Below are positions 18,193 to 27,627 of a stretch of DNA of 64,000 nt, piece by piece; the stretch's first letter is position 1, and every line of letters starts with the position of its first letter. The position numbers were made by a program, and so were the translations under genes. Below the pieces are notes generated by a model. The model was not told where the DNA came from. It saw nothing but the letters and a program-made list of their open reading frames with translations, and ran no database searches. The DNA is from Geopseudomonas sagittaria (GTDB lineage Bacteria; Pseudomonadota; Gammaproteobacteria; Pseudomonadales; Pseudomonadaceae): assembly GCF_900115715.1 (NCBI RefSeq), contig NZ_FOXM01000003.1, positions 248,001 to 312,000 of the forward strand, in the 5' to 3' direction.

Positions 18193-19404
18193 ATGAACAC
18201 GAGTTTCTGGAAAGCCGGCCATACGCCAACCCTGTTCGCCGCATTTCTCTATTTCGACCTGAGCTTCATGGTCTGGTACGTGCTCGGCCCGCTGGGCGTG
18301 CAGATCGCCGCCGACCTCGGCCTGACCACCCAGCAGCGCGCCATGATGGTCGCCACGCCGATCCTCGCCGGCGCGGTGCTGCGCTTCCTGATGGGCATGC
18401 TGGCCGACCGCACCTCGCCGAAGAGCGCCGGCCTGGTCGGCCAGGTGATCGTCATCGCCGCCCTGGCGGTGGCCTGGCTGCACGGCGTGCACAGCTATGA
18501 GCAGGCGCTGCTGCTCGGCCTGTTCCTCGGCTTCGCCGGCGCCTCCTTCGCCGTAGCCCTGCCGCTGGCCTCGCAGTGGTACCCGGCGCAGCACCAGGGC
18601 AAGGCCATGGGCATCGCCGGCGCCGGCAACTCCGGCACCGTGCTCGCCGCCCTGTTCGCGCCGGTGCTGGCCAGCGCCTTCGGCTGGGGCAACGTGTTCG
18701 GCCTGGCGCTGATCCCGTTGGTACTGACCCTGATCATCTTTGCCAGCGTGGCCAGGAACGCCCCCGAGCGGGCCAAGCCCAAGTCGGGCGCCGACTACCT
18801 GAAGGCGCTGACCGACCGCGACAGCTGGTGGTTCATGCTGTTCTACAGCGTGACCTTCGGCGGCTTCCTCGGCCTGGCCAGCACCCTGCCCGGCTACTTC
18901 CACGACCAGTACGGCTTCGACCCGGTCAAGGCCGGCTACTACACCGCCGCCTGCGTGTTCGCCGGCAGCCTGCTGCGCCCGCTGGGCGGTGCGCTGGCCG
19001 ACCGCATCGGCGGCATCCGCACCCTGCTGGTGATGTACACCATCGCCTCGCTGTGCCTCGCCGTGGTCGGCTTCAACCTGTCCAGCTCGGCGGCCGCCCT
19101 GGCCCTGTTCGTGGTCGCCATGCTCAGCCTGGGTGCCGGCAACGGCGCGGTGTTCCAGCTGGTGCCGCAGCGCTTCCGCCAGTCGATCGGCGTGATGACC
19201 GGGCTGATCGGCATGGCCGGCGGCATCGGCGGCTTCGCCCTGACCGCAGGCCTCGGCGCGATCAAGCAGGCCACCGGCGACTACCAGCTCGGCCTGTGGC
19301 TGTTCGCCGCCCTCGGCGTGGTCGCCTGGATCGGCCTGCACGGCGTCAAGCTGCGCTGGAGAACCACCTGGGGCTCGGCGGCGGTGACCGCCGCACGGGT
19401 CTGA
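18193..19404 (+). CDS. nasA: MFS nitrate/nitrite transporter (NarK/NasA family)
   Basis: A 403-residue major facilitator with about 12 transmembrane helices. The nitrate-signature glycine-rich segments are present: GFAGASFAVALPLASQWY in the first half and SLGAGNGAVFQLVPQRF in the second, each next to a pore arginine as in NarK. It moves nitrate into the cytoplasm for assimilation. I chose the ATG at 18,193 (MNTSFWKAGH) with GAGGTG upstream. It sits behind its own sigma-54 promoter and ANTAR leader, separately from the ABC importer, giving the cell two nitrate uptake systems. Confidence 0.92.
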   Translation: MNTSFWKAGHTPTLFAAFLYFDLSFMVWYVLGPLGVQIAADLGLTTQQRAMMVATPILAGAVLRFLMGMLADRTSPKSAGLVGQVIVIAALAVAWLHGVHSYEQALLLGLFLGFAGASFAVALPLASQWYPAQHQGKAMGIAGAGNSGTVLAALFAPVLASAFGWGNVFGLALIPLVLTLIIFASVARNAPERAKPKSGADYLKALTDRDSWWFMLFYSVTFGGFLGLASTLPGYFHDQYGFDPVKAGYYTAACVFAGSLLRPLGGALADRIGGIRTLLVMYTIASLCLAVVGFNLSSSAAALALFVVAMLSLGAGNGAVFQLVPQRFRQSIGVMTGLIGMAGGIGGFALTAGLGAIKQATGDYQLGLWLFAALGVVAWIGLHGVKLRWRTTWGSAAVTAARV

Positions 19405-19428
19405 TCGGCAGCCGATGGCGAGCGCTGC

Positions 19429-19468
19429 GCACCACCCATCCTGTGCAATGGCGTAGGTTGGGTGGTGC
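19429..19468. repeat. Inverted repeat after the MFS gene
   Basis: GCACCACCCA (19,429-19,438) and TGGGTGGTGC (19,459-19,468) are exact complements around a 20-base loop containing GTAGG. It resembles dispersed intergenic palindromes rather than a T-tailed terminator. Confidence 0.6.
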
Positions 19469-19522
19469 CACAGACGATCCCCAACACCTCCCCGCACCCC
19501 GCCAATCACCACGGACCCGCCC

Positions 19523-21193
19523 ATGCCCCTGCAACTGACCACCGGCGAAGCCAGCGCCACCGGCCCGCGCAGCGAGAATCAGGACGCCCTGCGCGTGGTG
19601 ACCCCGGCGCCGGCGCTGGCCGCCAGCAAGGGCCATCTGCTGGCCCTGGCCGACGGCGTCAGCCAGTGCGCCGACGGCGGCCTGGCGGCGCGTGCCACCC
19701 TGCAGGCGCTGGCGCTGGACTACTACGCCACGCCGGAAACCTGGCCGGTGGCGCAATCACTGGACCGCCTGCTGCTGGCGCACAACCGCTGGCTGCAGGC
19801 GGCCGGCGGTGGCCAGCCGCTGCTCACCACGCTCACCGCGCTGGTGCTGCGCGGCCGACGCTTCACCCTCGCCCACGTCGGCGACTGCCGCGCCTATCGC
19901 TGGCACGCCGGCAAGCTGCAGCGCCTGACCAGCGAGCACGTGTGGGAGCAGGAGGGCATGCAGCACGTGCTCAAGCGCGCCCTCGGCCTCGACCAGCATC
20001 TGGTGATGGACTATCTGGACGGCGACCTGCAGGTCGGCGAAAGCTTCCTGCTGGTCAGCGACGGCGTCTGGGCGGTGCTCAACGACTCGATCATCCGCAG
20101 CATCCTCGAAGCCGAACCCGAACCGCAGGCCGCCGCGGCCGCGCTGGTCGGCGCCGCCCACCGCGCCGGCAGCCAGGACAACGCCAGCGCCCTGTTGGTG
20201 CGCATCGACGCGCTGCCGGAAAGCAGCCTGGCCGACGCCCTCGCCCGCCTGCAGCAGTGGCCGCTGCCACCACGCCTGCGCGACGGCCAGAGCTTCGAGG
20301 GCTGGCAGGTGGAGCGCCTGCTCGGCGAAAGCCGCCAGTCGCTGCTCTATCGGGTGCGTGACGGCCAGGGCCGCCCCTGGCTGCTGAAGACCCTGACCCC
20401 GGCGCTGGCCGAGGATCCGCACACCCAGCAAGCCCTGCTGCTGGAGGAATGGTTCCTGCGCCGCGTGGCCGGGCGCAGCTTTCCCGAGGTGCACGGCCTG
20501 GCGCAGCGCCAGCACCTGTACTTCGTCATGCGCGAATACGCCGGGCAGACCCTGGCGGCGCGCCTGGAGCAGCAGGGCCCGCTGCCGCTGGCCGACTGGC
20601 TGGCGCTGGCGCGCAGCCTGCTGCGCGCGCTGGGCCAGCTGCACCGGCGCAACATCCTGCACCGCGACATCAAGCCGGAGAACCTGCTGGTCGGCGCCGA
20701 CGGCGAGCTGCGCCTGCTCGACTTCGGCCTGGCCTACTGCCCGGGCCTCTCCGAGGACGAGGCCCACAGCCTGCCGGGCACGCCCAGCTACATCGCCCCG
20801 GAGGCCTTCGCCGGCCAGCCGCCGGACGAGCGCCAGGACCTGTTCGCCGCCGGGGTCACCCTCTATCGCCTGCTGACCGGCCACTACCCCTACGGCGAGG
20901 TCGAAGCCTTCCAGCAGCCGCCGAATCGCGCGCCGACGCCGGCCAGCCGCTATCGCCCGGACCTGCCGGCCTGGCTCGACGAAATCCTCCTCAAGGCGCT
21001 GGCCAACAACCCCGCGCAGCGCTTCGAGACCACCGAGGAATGGCTGTTGGCCCTCGACCAGGGCGAGCGCCGCGCCCAGGACCTGCCGGCCCGCCCGCTG
21101 CTCGAGCGCGAGCCGCTGAAGTTCTGGCGCGGCCTGGCGCTGGTTTCGCTGCTGGTCAATCTGGCGTTGCTGGTGCTGCTGCTCAGGCATTGA
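19523..21193 (+). CDS. Bifunctional PP2C phosphatase / Ser-Thr protein kinase
   Basis: A 556-residue fusion. Residues 1-240 are a PP2C-type phosphatase: SENQDALRV, LADGVSQCADGG, VGDCRAYRW and LLVSDGVW supply the metal-binding aspartates. Residues about 265-530 are a Hanks-type kinase: LLKTL lysine, HRDIKPEN near 378, DFG near 398 and GTPSYIAPE. A single transmembrane helix (FWRGLALVSLLVNLALLVLLL) ends the protein, placing the catalytic domains in the cytoplasm. P. aeruginosa has, as I remember, the same fusion between nasA and nirB, so it is a conserved part of the nitrate locus, but its substrates are unknown. It is not behind a leader of its own; it follows the MFS gene by 118 bp. Confidence 0.9.
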   Translation: MPLQLTTGEASATGPRSENQDALRVVTPAPALAASKGHLLALADGVSQCADGGLAARATLQALALDYYATPETWPVAQSLDRLLLAHNRWLQAAGGGQPLLTTLTALVLRGRRFTLAHVGDCRAYRWHAGKLQRLTSEHVWEQEGMQHVLKRALGLDQHLVMDYLDGDLQVGESFLLVSDGVWAVLNDSIIRSILEAEPEPQAAAAALVGAAHRAGSQDNASALLVRIDALPESSLADALARLQQWPLPPRLRDGQSFEGWQVERLLGESRQSLLYRVRDGQGRPWLLKTLTPALAEDPHTQQALLLEEWFLRRVAGRSFPEVHGLAQRQHLYFVMREYAGQTLAARLEQQGPLPLADWLALARSLLRALGQLHRRNILHRDIKPENLLVGADGELRLLDFGLAYCPGLSEDEAHSLPGTPSYIAPEAFAGQPPDERQDLFAAGVTLYRLLTGHYPYGEVEAFQQPPNRAPTPASRYRPDLPAWLDEILLKALANNPAQRFETTEEWLLALDQGERRAQDLPARPLLEREPLKFWRGLALVSLLVNLALLVLLLRH

Positions 21194-21368
21194 GGCCGGC
21201 CCGGCCAGCGAGACTCGCGCTCGCAGCCGGTGTCGGCGCAGGGCGTGGAGCGTCATCTAGCGGATACAGCCAGCACGGCGCTTTCCCTGCACCAACCCCT
21301 CCCGGCATCGGGGCCTCTGGGGTAAAGTCGCCGCCTTTGCAGCTTTGCTCTCAGGGACGACTCGACTC

Positions 21369-24300
21369 ATGGCACTACCTCCGCAACCGAAATGCCTGGT
21401 ATTCGATCTGGAGGTGGTACCGGAAACCCCGGAGCAGCCGGCGCGGATCATCAAGCTCGGCGCCCTGCGCCCCGACACCGGCGAGGAGCTGGAACTCGAC
21501 ACCCCGTCCCGGCAGCGGCTCGACGCCGCCCTCGCCCAGCTGGAACGGATGGCCGAGGGGGCCAGCTTCCTGCTCGGTCACAACCTGCAGGTCCACGATC
21601 TGCCACTGCTCGAGGCGCTCGCTCCGCAACTCGCCCTTCTGCGTCTGCCGGCGGTCGACACCCTGCGCCTGTCGCCGCTGGCCTTTCCGCAGAATCCCTA
21701 TCACCGGCTGATCAAGGACTACAAGCTGATCCGCGCCAGCCTCAACTCGCCGCTGGCCGACTGCCGGGCGACCCTGGCGCTGTTTCTCGACCAGCACCAG
21801 GCCTTCCGTCAACTCAACACCAGCCGCCCCGAGGAACTGCTCTGCTACCAGGCGCTGATCGCTCCGCAGGTCGGCGCAGGTCTCGGCAACTTCTTCATGC
21901 ACATGAGCGGCCAGCGGCCGTTACCCATCGAGCGATTGAACGAACTGCTGCACGACCTGCTGCGCGAGAACGATCCGACCCTGGCGCGCGATCTCAAGGT
22001 CTGTCGCACCCGCCTGCAGCGCCTGCTGGTCGATGACCTGCACCAACCCGAGCGGCACTGGCCACTGGCCTACGCCCTGGCCTGGCTGCGAGTGGCCGGC
22101 GGCAACTCAGTGCTGGCGCCCTGGGTGCGCCACCAGTTCCCTGCGGTCAGCCAGCTGATCGGCGAACTGCGCGACCAACCGTGCAGCGATCCCGCCTGCC
22201 AGTATTGCCGCAGCGCCCACGACCCGCGCCACGAACTCAAGCGCTACTTCGGCTTCGACGATTTCCGCCGCGAGGCGGACGGCAGCAGCGCGCAGCAGGA
22301 CATCGTGCAGACCGGCATGCAGGGCCAGTCGGTGCTGGCGGTGCTCGCCACCGGCGGCGGCAAGTCGCTGTGCTACCAGCTGCCGGCACTCAATCGCTAC
22401 CACCGCAACGGCAGCCTGACGGTGATCATCTCGCCGCTGCAGTCGCTGATGAAGGATCAGGTGGACGGCCTGCTGGCGCGCAACGTGCAGTGCGCCGCCG
22501 CCCTCAACGGCCTGCTGACCCTGCCCGAGCGTGCCGATGTACTGGAGAAGATCCAGATGGGCGACATCGGCCTGCTGCTGGTGTCGCCGGAGCAGTTCCG
22601 CAACAAGGCCCTGCGCGGCGCCATCGCCCAGCGCCAGATCGGCGCCTGGATCTTCGATGAGGCGCACTGTCTGTCGAAGTGGGGCAACGACTTCCGCCCG
22701 GACTATCTCTACGCCGCCCGTTTCATCCGCGAGTTCAGCGTCGCTCAGCCCCTGGCGCCGATCGGCTGCTTCACTGCCACCGCCAAGCAAGACGTGCTGG
22801 AGGACATCCGCACGCACTTTCGCGACGAACTGGGGATCACCTTCCGCGACTTCATCGGCACGCCCGAGCGCAGCAATTTGAGCTTCGAGGTGCTGCCGGT
22901 CGGCGCCGGCGAGAAGTGGCCGCGCACCCACCAGCTGCTGGGCGACGAGCTGGGGCAGCGCGACGGCGGCGCGGTGGTTTTCGTTGCCAGCCGCAAGAAC
23001 GCCGAGACCCTGGCCGAGTTCCTGCAGCGCCAGGACTGGGCCTGCCGCTTCTTCCATGCCGGCTTGCAGCCCCACGAGAAGAAGGACATCCAGGACGAGT
23101 TCAAGGATGGCCGACTGCGGGTGATCGTCGCCACCAACGCTTTTGGCATGGGCGTGGACAAGCAGGACGTGCGCCTGGTGGTGCACGCCGACATCCCCGG
23201 CTCGCTGGAGAACTACCTGCAGGAAGCCGGCCGCGCCGGCCGCGACCAGCAGCAGGCGCGCTGTGTGCTGCTCTACGACCCGCAGGACATCGAGACCCAG
23301 TTCGGCCTCAGCGAGCGCTCGCAGCTCAGCCAGCGCGACATCCAGCAGATCCTCGCCAAGCTGCGCGCTGAAAGCGGCCGACGCAAGGGCGGCCAGCTGG
23401 TCATCACCGCCGGCGAGATCCTCCAGGACGACAGCGTGCAGACCAGCTTCGACGCCGACGACCGCGACGCCGAAACCAAGGTGGCCACCGCCATCGCCTG
23501 GCTGGAGCGCGGCCGCTTTCTGCGCCGCGAGGAGAACCACACGCGGGTGTTTCCGGCGCGCCTGAAGCTGCCGGAGGAGCAGGCCGAGGCGCGCCTGGCG
23601 CTGGCCGACCTGCCGGCCCGGCGCCTGGAGGAGTTCCGCGCCATCCTGCAGTTCCTCTACGCCGCCGAGGCCGACGAGCGCATCAACACCGACCAGCTGA
23701 TGGCGCTCACCGGGCAGACCGCCGAGGAAGTCGCCGGCAGCCTGCGCCAGCTGGAAGACCTCGGCCTGCTGGAGAACGACACCCAGTTGACCCTCTACCT
23801 GCGCCACGCCATCGCCGGCGCGTCCGCCGAGCGGCTCAAGCAGTCGCTGCAGCTGGAGCAGGCGCTGCTCGACGAGATGCGCGAACAGGCCCCGGATGCC
23901 GACCAGGGCGGCTGGCAGGACGTCCATCTGCCGGCGCTCAGCGCCCGCCTGCGCGAGGTCAGCGGCCTGGCCGACCTGCTGCCGCTGCACATCCTGCGCC
24001 TGCTGCACAGCCTAGCGCAGGATCGCGACGGCGACCGCCAGCAGGGCAGCACCCTCGAGCTACGCCAGATCAACCATGACTACCTCAAGCTGCGCCTGCG
24101 CAACGGTCGCAGCTGGCAGCAGCTGGCGCGCCAGGGGGACAGGCGTCGCGCCATCGCCGCCGCCCTGCTGCCCTTCCTGCTCGACAAGCTGCCCGCCGGC
24201 GCCCGCGGCAAGGACCTGCTGGTGCAGACCACCTTCGGCGAACTGCTCCAGCTGCTCGACACCGACCTCGAGCTGCGCACCTATATCCCGGCGGAGCAGC

Positions 24301-26516
24301 GCCAGGCGGCCATCGAACATACGCTGCTGTACCTGCACCAGCAGGAAGTGCTGACCCTCAACCACGGCATGACCGTGATGCGTCGGGCCATGACCATCGC
24401 CATCAGCCCGGAGCGCCAGGGCCAGCGCTATCTCAAGGAGGACTTCCAGCGCCTCGACGAGCACTACCGCGAGCGGCGCATCCAGGTGCACGTAATGCGC
24501 GAGTATGCGGAAATCGCCCTCAAGGAAATGGCCGCCGCCCTGGGCCTGGTGCTGCACTACTTCAGCGACAGCAAGCAGGAGTTCCTGCGCCGCTATTTCG
24601 CCGGCAAGGAGAAAGTGCTCGCCCTGGCCACCAGCGAGGCCTCGTGGAAGTCCATCGTCGGGTCGCTCAACGCCACGCAGAAGCTCATCGTCACCGACCA
24701 CGACGACCGCAACCGGCTGATCCTCGCCGGCCCCGGCTCCGGCAAGACGCGGGTGATCGTGCACCGCATCGCCTACCTGCTGCGGGTGCGCCGGGTGCCG
24801 GCCAGCGCCATCATCGCGCTGACCTTCAACCGCCACGCCGCCAACGAGATCCGCCGGCGCCTGCTCGAACTGGTCGGCCAGGAAGCGTGGGGGCTGACCG
24901 TGCTGACCTACCACGCCATGGCCATGCGCCTCACCGGTACCCGCTTCGAGCGCCGCGAGAAGGTCGAGGAGCGCGAGCTGCAGGCCCTCCTCGAGCGTGC
25001 CGCCGAACTGCTCGAAGGGCAGCATCTGGTGGAGGGCGAGGACGACCTGCGCGAGCGCCTGCTGCGCGGCTACCGCTACATCCTGGTGGACGAATACCAG
25101 GACATTGACGAGCACCAGTATCGTCTGGTCAGCGCCCTGGCCAAACGGCGCGGCGACAGTGAGAGCGACGCCGCGCTGTGCATCCTCGCCGTCGGCGACG
25201 ACGACCAGAACATCTATCACTGGCGCGGCGGCAGCAACCGGCATATCGAAAACTACCGAGCGGAATACCAGGCCGACATCAGCTACCTGGTGGAGAACTA
25301 CCGCTCCAGCCAGACGATCATCGCCGCCGCCAACCAGCTGATCGAGCACAACCCGGCGCGGCTCAAGGCCGCACAGCCGATCCGCATCGACAAGCAACGC
25401 GAGGAGGACCCCGCCAGCGGCCACTGGCAGAGTCTCGATCTTGCGCGCGAGGGCCGAGTGCTGTGCCTGCGCCTGCCGGCCGGCGATCGAGAACACGGCA
25501 ACCTGCAGGCCCAGGCCGTGCTCGGCGAGCTGAAGCGCCTGCTGGACCTGGAGCAACGTGGCGACGACTGGCAGGACTGCGCCATCCTTGCGCGCAGCCA
25601 CCGCTACCTGCAGCCGCTGCAGGCCTGGTGCGAGCAGCAGGGCATCGCCTACCACCTCGCCGACGACAAGGTCAGCCTGCCGCTGACCCGACAGCGCGGC
25701 TTCATCCAGGCCATCGACCAGCTGCGTGGCGGCAAGCCGCAGTTCGATGTCGCCGGCGTGCGCGAGCGCCTTGGCGAACTGGCACTCGACGCTCCCTGGC
25801 AGGCGTTCTTCGCCACCGCTGTCGAGCAGCTCCAGGGCGAGTTCGGCGACTGCCGGCTGTCCACGGCCGCACTGACCGACTGGCTCTACGACTACGCCCG
25901 CGAGCTGCGTCAGCAAGCGCGCCCCGGACTGTACCTGGGCACGGTGCATTCGGCCAAGGGCCTGGAATTCCGCCATGTGGTGCTGCTCGACGGTGGCTGG
26001 AGCCGCAGCCCGCAGCATCTGGAAGAGGAGCGCCGCTTGTACTATGTCGGAATGACTCGCGCCCGGGAAACCCTGACCCTCGGCGAGTTCCAGCCCGGCA
26101 ACCCGTTCACCCGCTCGCTGGCCGGCGCAGTACTGGAGCAGGAGTTCGCCGGCCGCCATGATCCACAACTGGAGATCCGCTACCAGATGCTCGGCCTGCA
26201 GGAGATCGACATCGACTACCCCGGCCGGCACAGCACACAGGCGCCTATCCACCAGGCGATCCGGGAGCTGCAGACCGGCGATACCCTGCAGCTGCAGGAG
26301 GACGGCAGGCGCTACCAGATCCTCGACCGCCAGGGCCGCACCGTCGGCCGTACCGCCCGCGCCTTCCGCCCCACCCTGCACGCCGAGCACTGCGAGGTGG
26401 CAGGCATCGTCACCCGCTTCGCCGACGACAGCAGCGAGGAGTTCCGCGACCGCCTAAGGTGCGGGCAATGGGAGATCGTCGTGCCGCGCCTGCGTGGGCG
26501 AGATAGCCGTCAGTAG
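21369..26516 (+). CDS. Giant exonuclease-RecQ-UvrD-like DNA helicase
   Basis: A 1715-residue multi-domain protein. Residues 1-190 look like a DEDD-type 3'-5' exonuclease (CLVFDLEVVPE; LLGHNLQVHDLPLL; a later DTLRLS). Residues about 310-700 are a RecQ helicase: Walker A TGGGKSLCYQ near 330, DEAH near 428 and QEAGRAGRD. Residues about 1090-1600 are a UvrD/PcrA-type helicase: GPGSGKTRVI near 1122, VDEYQDID near 1240, GDDDQNIYHWRG and HSAKGLEF near 1525. The C-terminal 100 residues are unassigned. The first motor is SF2 and the second SF1, so it may process branched or damaged DNA by combined unwinding and digestion. I chose the ATG at 21,369. Role unknown; repair or defence are both possible. 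Confidence 0.88.
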   Translation: MALPPQPKCLVFDLEVVPETPEQPARIIKLGALRPDTGEELELDTPSRQRLDAALAQLERMAEGASFLLGHNLQVHDLPLLEALAPQLALLRLPAVDTLRLSPLAFPQNPYHRLIKDYKLIRASLNSPLADCRATLALFLDQHQAFRQLNTSRPEELLCYQALIAPQVGAGLGNFFMHMSGQRPLPIERLNELLHDLLRENDPTLARDLKVCRTRLQRLLVDDLHQPERHWPLAYALAWLRVAGGNSVLAPWVRHQFPAVSQLIGELRDQPCSDPACQYCRSAHDPRHELKRYFGFDDFRREADGSSAQQDIVQTGMQGQSVLAVLATGGGKSLCYQLPALNRYHRNGSLTVIISPLQSLMKDQVDGLLARNVQCAAALNGLLTLPERADVLEKIQMGDIGLLLVSPEQFRNKALRGAIAQRQIGAWIFDEAHCLSKWGNDFRPDYLYAARFIREFSVAQPLAPIGCFTATAKQDVLEDIRTHFRDELGITFRDFIGTPERSNLSFEVLPVGAGEKWPRTHQLLGDELGQRDGGAVVFVASRKNAETLAEFLQRQDWACRFFHAGLQPHEKKDIQDEFKDGRLRVIVATNAFGMGVDKQDVRLVVHADIPGSLENYLQEAGRAGRDQQQARCVLLYDPQDIETQFGLSERSQLSQRDIQQILAKLRAESGRRKGGQLVITAGEILQDDSVQTSFDADDRDAETKVATAIAWLERGRFLRREENHTRVFPARLKLPEEQAEARLALADLPARRLEEFRAILQFLYAAEADERINTDQLMALTGQTAEEVAGSLRQLEDLGLLENDTQLTLYLRHAIAGASAERLKQSLQLEQALLDEMREQAPDADQGGWQDVHLPALSARLREVSGLADLLPLHILRLLHSLAQDRDGDRQQGSTLELRQINHDYLKLRLRNGRSWQQLARQGDRRRAIAAALLPFLLDKLPAGARGKDLLVQTTFGELLQLLDTDLELRTYIPAEQRQAAIEHTLLYLHQQEVLTLNHGMTVMRRAMTIAISPERQGQRYLKEDFQRLDEHYRERRIQVHVMREYAEIALKEMAAALGLVLHYFSDSKQEFLRRYFAGKEKVLALATSEASWKSIVGSLNATQKLIVTDHDDRNRLILAGPGSGKTRVIVHRIAYLLRVRRVPASAIIALTFNRHAANEIRRRLLELVGQEAWGLTVLTYHAMAMRLTGTRFERREKVEERELQALLERAAELLEGQHLVEGEDDLRERLLRGYRYILVDEYQDIDEHQYRLVSALAKRRGDSESDAALCILAVGDDDQNIYHWRGGSNRHIENYRAEYQADISYLVENYRSSQTIIAAANQLIEHNPARLKAAQPIRIDKQREEDPASGHWQSLDLAREGRVLCLRLPAGDREHGNLQAQAVLGELKRLLDLEQRGDDWQDCAILARSHRYLQPLQAWCEQQGIAYHLADDKVSLPLTRQRGFIQAIDQLRGGKPQFDVAGVRERLGELALDAPWQAFFATAVEQLQGEFGDCRLSTAALTDWLYDYARELRQQARPGLYLGTVHSAKGLEFRHVVLLDGGWSRSPQHLEEERRLYYVGMTRARETLTLGEFQPGNPFTRSLAGAVLEQEFAGRHDPQLEIRYQMLGLQEIDIDYPGRHSTQAPIHQAIRELQTGDTLQLQEDGRRYQILDRQGRTVGRTARAFRPTLHAEHCEVAGIVTRFADDSSEEFRDRLRCGQWEIVVPRLRGRDSRQ

Positions 26517-26534
26517 CTCGGCGCCGCCCCCGAC

Positions 26535-27350
26535 TCAGACCGGCTCCATCGCCCCCAGCGCCTCGGCCGCAACCAGCCCGTTCTGCGCCAGAAACTCCCC
26601 GATCAAGCGCAGGGTCGCTGCGCCCGCCTCGCGGTGCGGGATGTGCCGGCAGTCGCCGAGCAGCGCGGTGCGGCAGGGGCCGGCGACGCCGCGGGCGATG
26701 CGCGCCAGCTGTTCGGCGGTGGCGTACTGGTCGCCCTCGCCCTGGAAGGCCAGCAGCGGCACGCGGATCTGCGCCAGCTCGCGGTCGAGGTTCCAGGCGG
26801 CGAACTCGGGCTGCTGCCAGGTATCCACCCAGCCATGGAAGACGCCCTCGAGGTTGGCGCCGTGGTAGACGCGCAGGCGCTCGAGCAGGTCGCTGTTGCT
26901 GAAATGCGCGTCGGCCGCGCGGATGCCGGCCAGGGTGGCCTCCTCGACGATCACGTGCGGCGCCATGGCGACCACGCCGAGCACCCGCGGGTCGTTGCGC
27001 GCGGCGTAGGCCAGGGCGATGGAGGCGCCGTCGCTGTGGCCGACCAGCACCACGTTGCGCAGGTCGAGGGCTTCGAGCAAGGCGCCCAGTTCGTCGGGGC
27101 AGCCGACGCTCAGGTAGTCGAGGGGCCGCGGCTGCGGCGCCGGGCTGGAGCGGCCGTGGCCCTGACGGCTGTAGGCCAGCACCGCGCAGCCGCTGTGCTC
27201 GGCCAGCTGACGGGGGAAATCCTTCCAGTGGGCAATGCCGCCGAGGGCTTCGTGCAGCAGCACCAGGGTCGGCAGCCCCGCCGCGCGAGCCGGGATCTGC
27301 TGGTATTCGAGACGGGCATGGGCAAGGTCGAGCCACTCGACGTCATGCAT
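26535..27350 (-). CDS. Alpha/beta hydrolase
   Basis: A 271-residue alpha/beta-hydrolase fold protein. The nucleophile elbow GHSDGAS is near residue 104, the acid is probably in FQGEGDQY, and the histidine in CRHIPHRE. There is no signal peptide, so it is cytoplasmic. It looks like a small ester or C-C hydrolase of the MhpC/BphD-like or lactone-hydrolase group, but I cannot name a substrate. It is convergent with the helicase gene and lies downstream of the glutaryl-CoA dehydrogenase gene on the same strand after a 277-bp gap with a palindromic repeat. Confidence 0.75.
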   Translation of the reverse strand: MHDVEWLDLAHARLEYQQIPARAAGLPTLVLLHEALGGIAHWKDFPRQLAEHSGCAVLAYSRQGHGRSSPAPQPRPLDYLSVGCPDELGALLEALDLRNVVLVGHSDGASIALAYAARNDPRVLGVVAMAPHVIVEEATLAGIRAADAHFSNSDLLERLRVYHGANLEGVFHGWVDTWQQPEFAAWNLDRELAQIRVPLLAFQGEGDQYATAEQLARIARGVAGPCRTALLGDCRHIPHREAGAATLRLIGEFLAQNGLVAAEALGAMEPV

Positions 27351-27534
27351 GGGGAACGCTCCTGATGGTTCTTGTCGGCCGGCGAATGTGCCGTGCCTCG
27401 CTCGGCGCCGGCCAGCGCCGGGACATCACGGGCATAGGCAAAAAGTCGGACACCACTGCTCGCCCCCCGCAGTGGTGCCCGCAAATGGCGGGAACCGGGG
27501 GTGACCCGGCTCCCCGCCCAGTGGCACTCAGAGC

Positions 27535-27610
27535 GTAGGATGGGTTAGCCGCCGTGCGGCGTAACCCATCGGGCGGATTGATGGGTATCGCTGTGCTCAA
27601 CCCATCCTGC
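27535..27610. repeat. Dispersed-type intergenic palindrome
   Basis: GTAGGATGGGTT at the left end and AACCCATCCTGC at the right end form inverted arms, with an inner pair of shorter stems (GCCGCCGTGCGGCG and the ATGGGTATCG side). It resembles REP-like elements common in Pseudomonas intergenic DNA and lies just after the glutaryl-CoA dehydrogenase stop, where it could help end that operon. Confidence 0.65.
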
Positions 27611-27627
27611 GAGTCCGGGGTTCAGGC

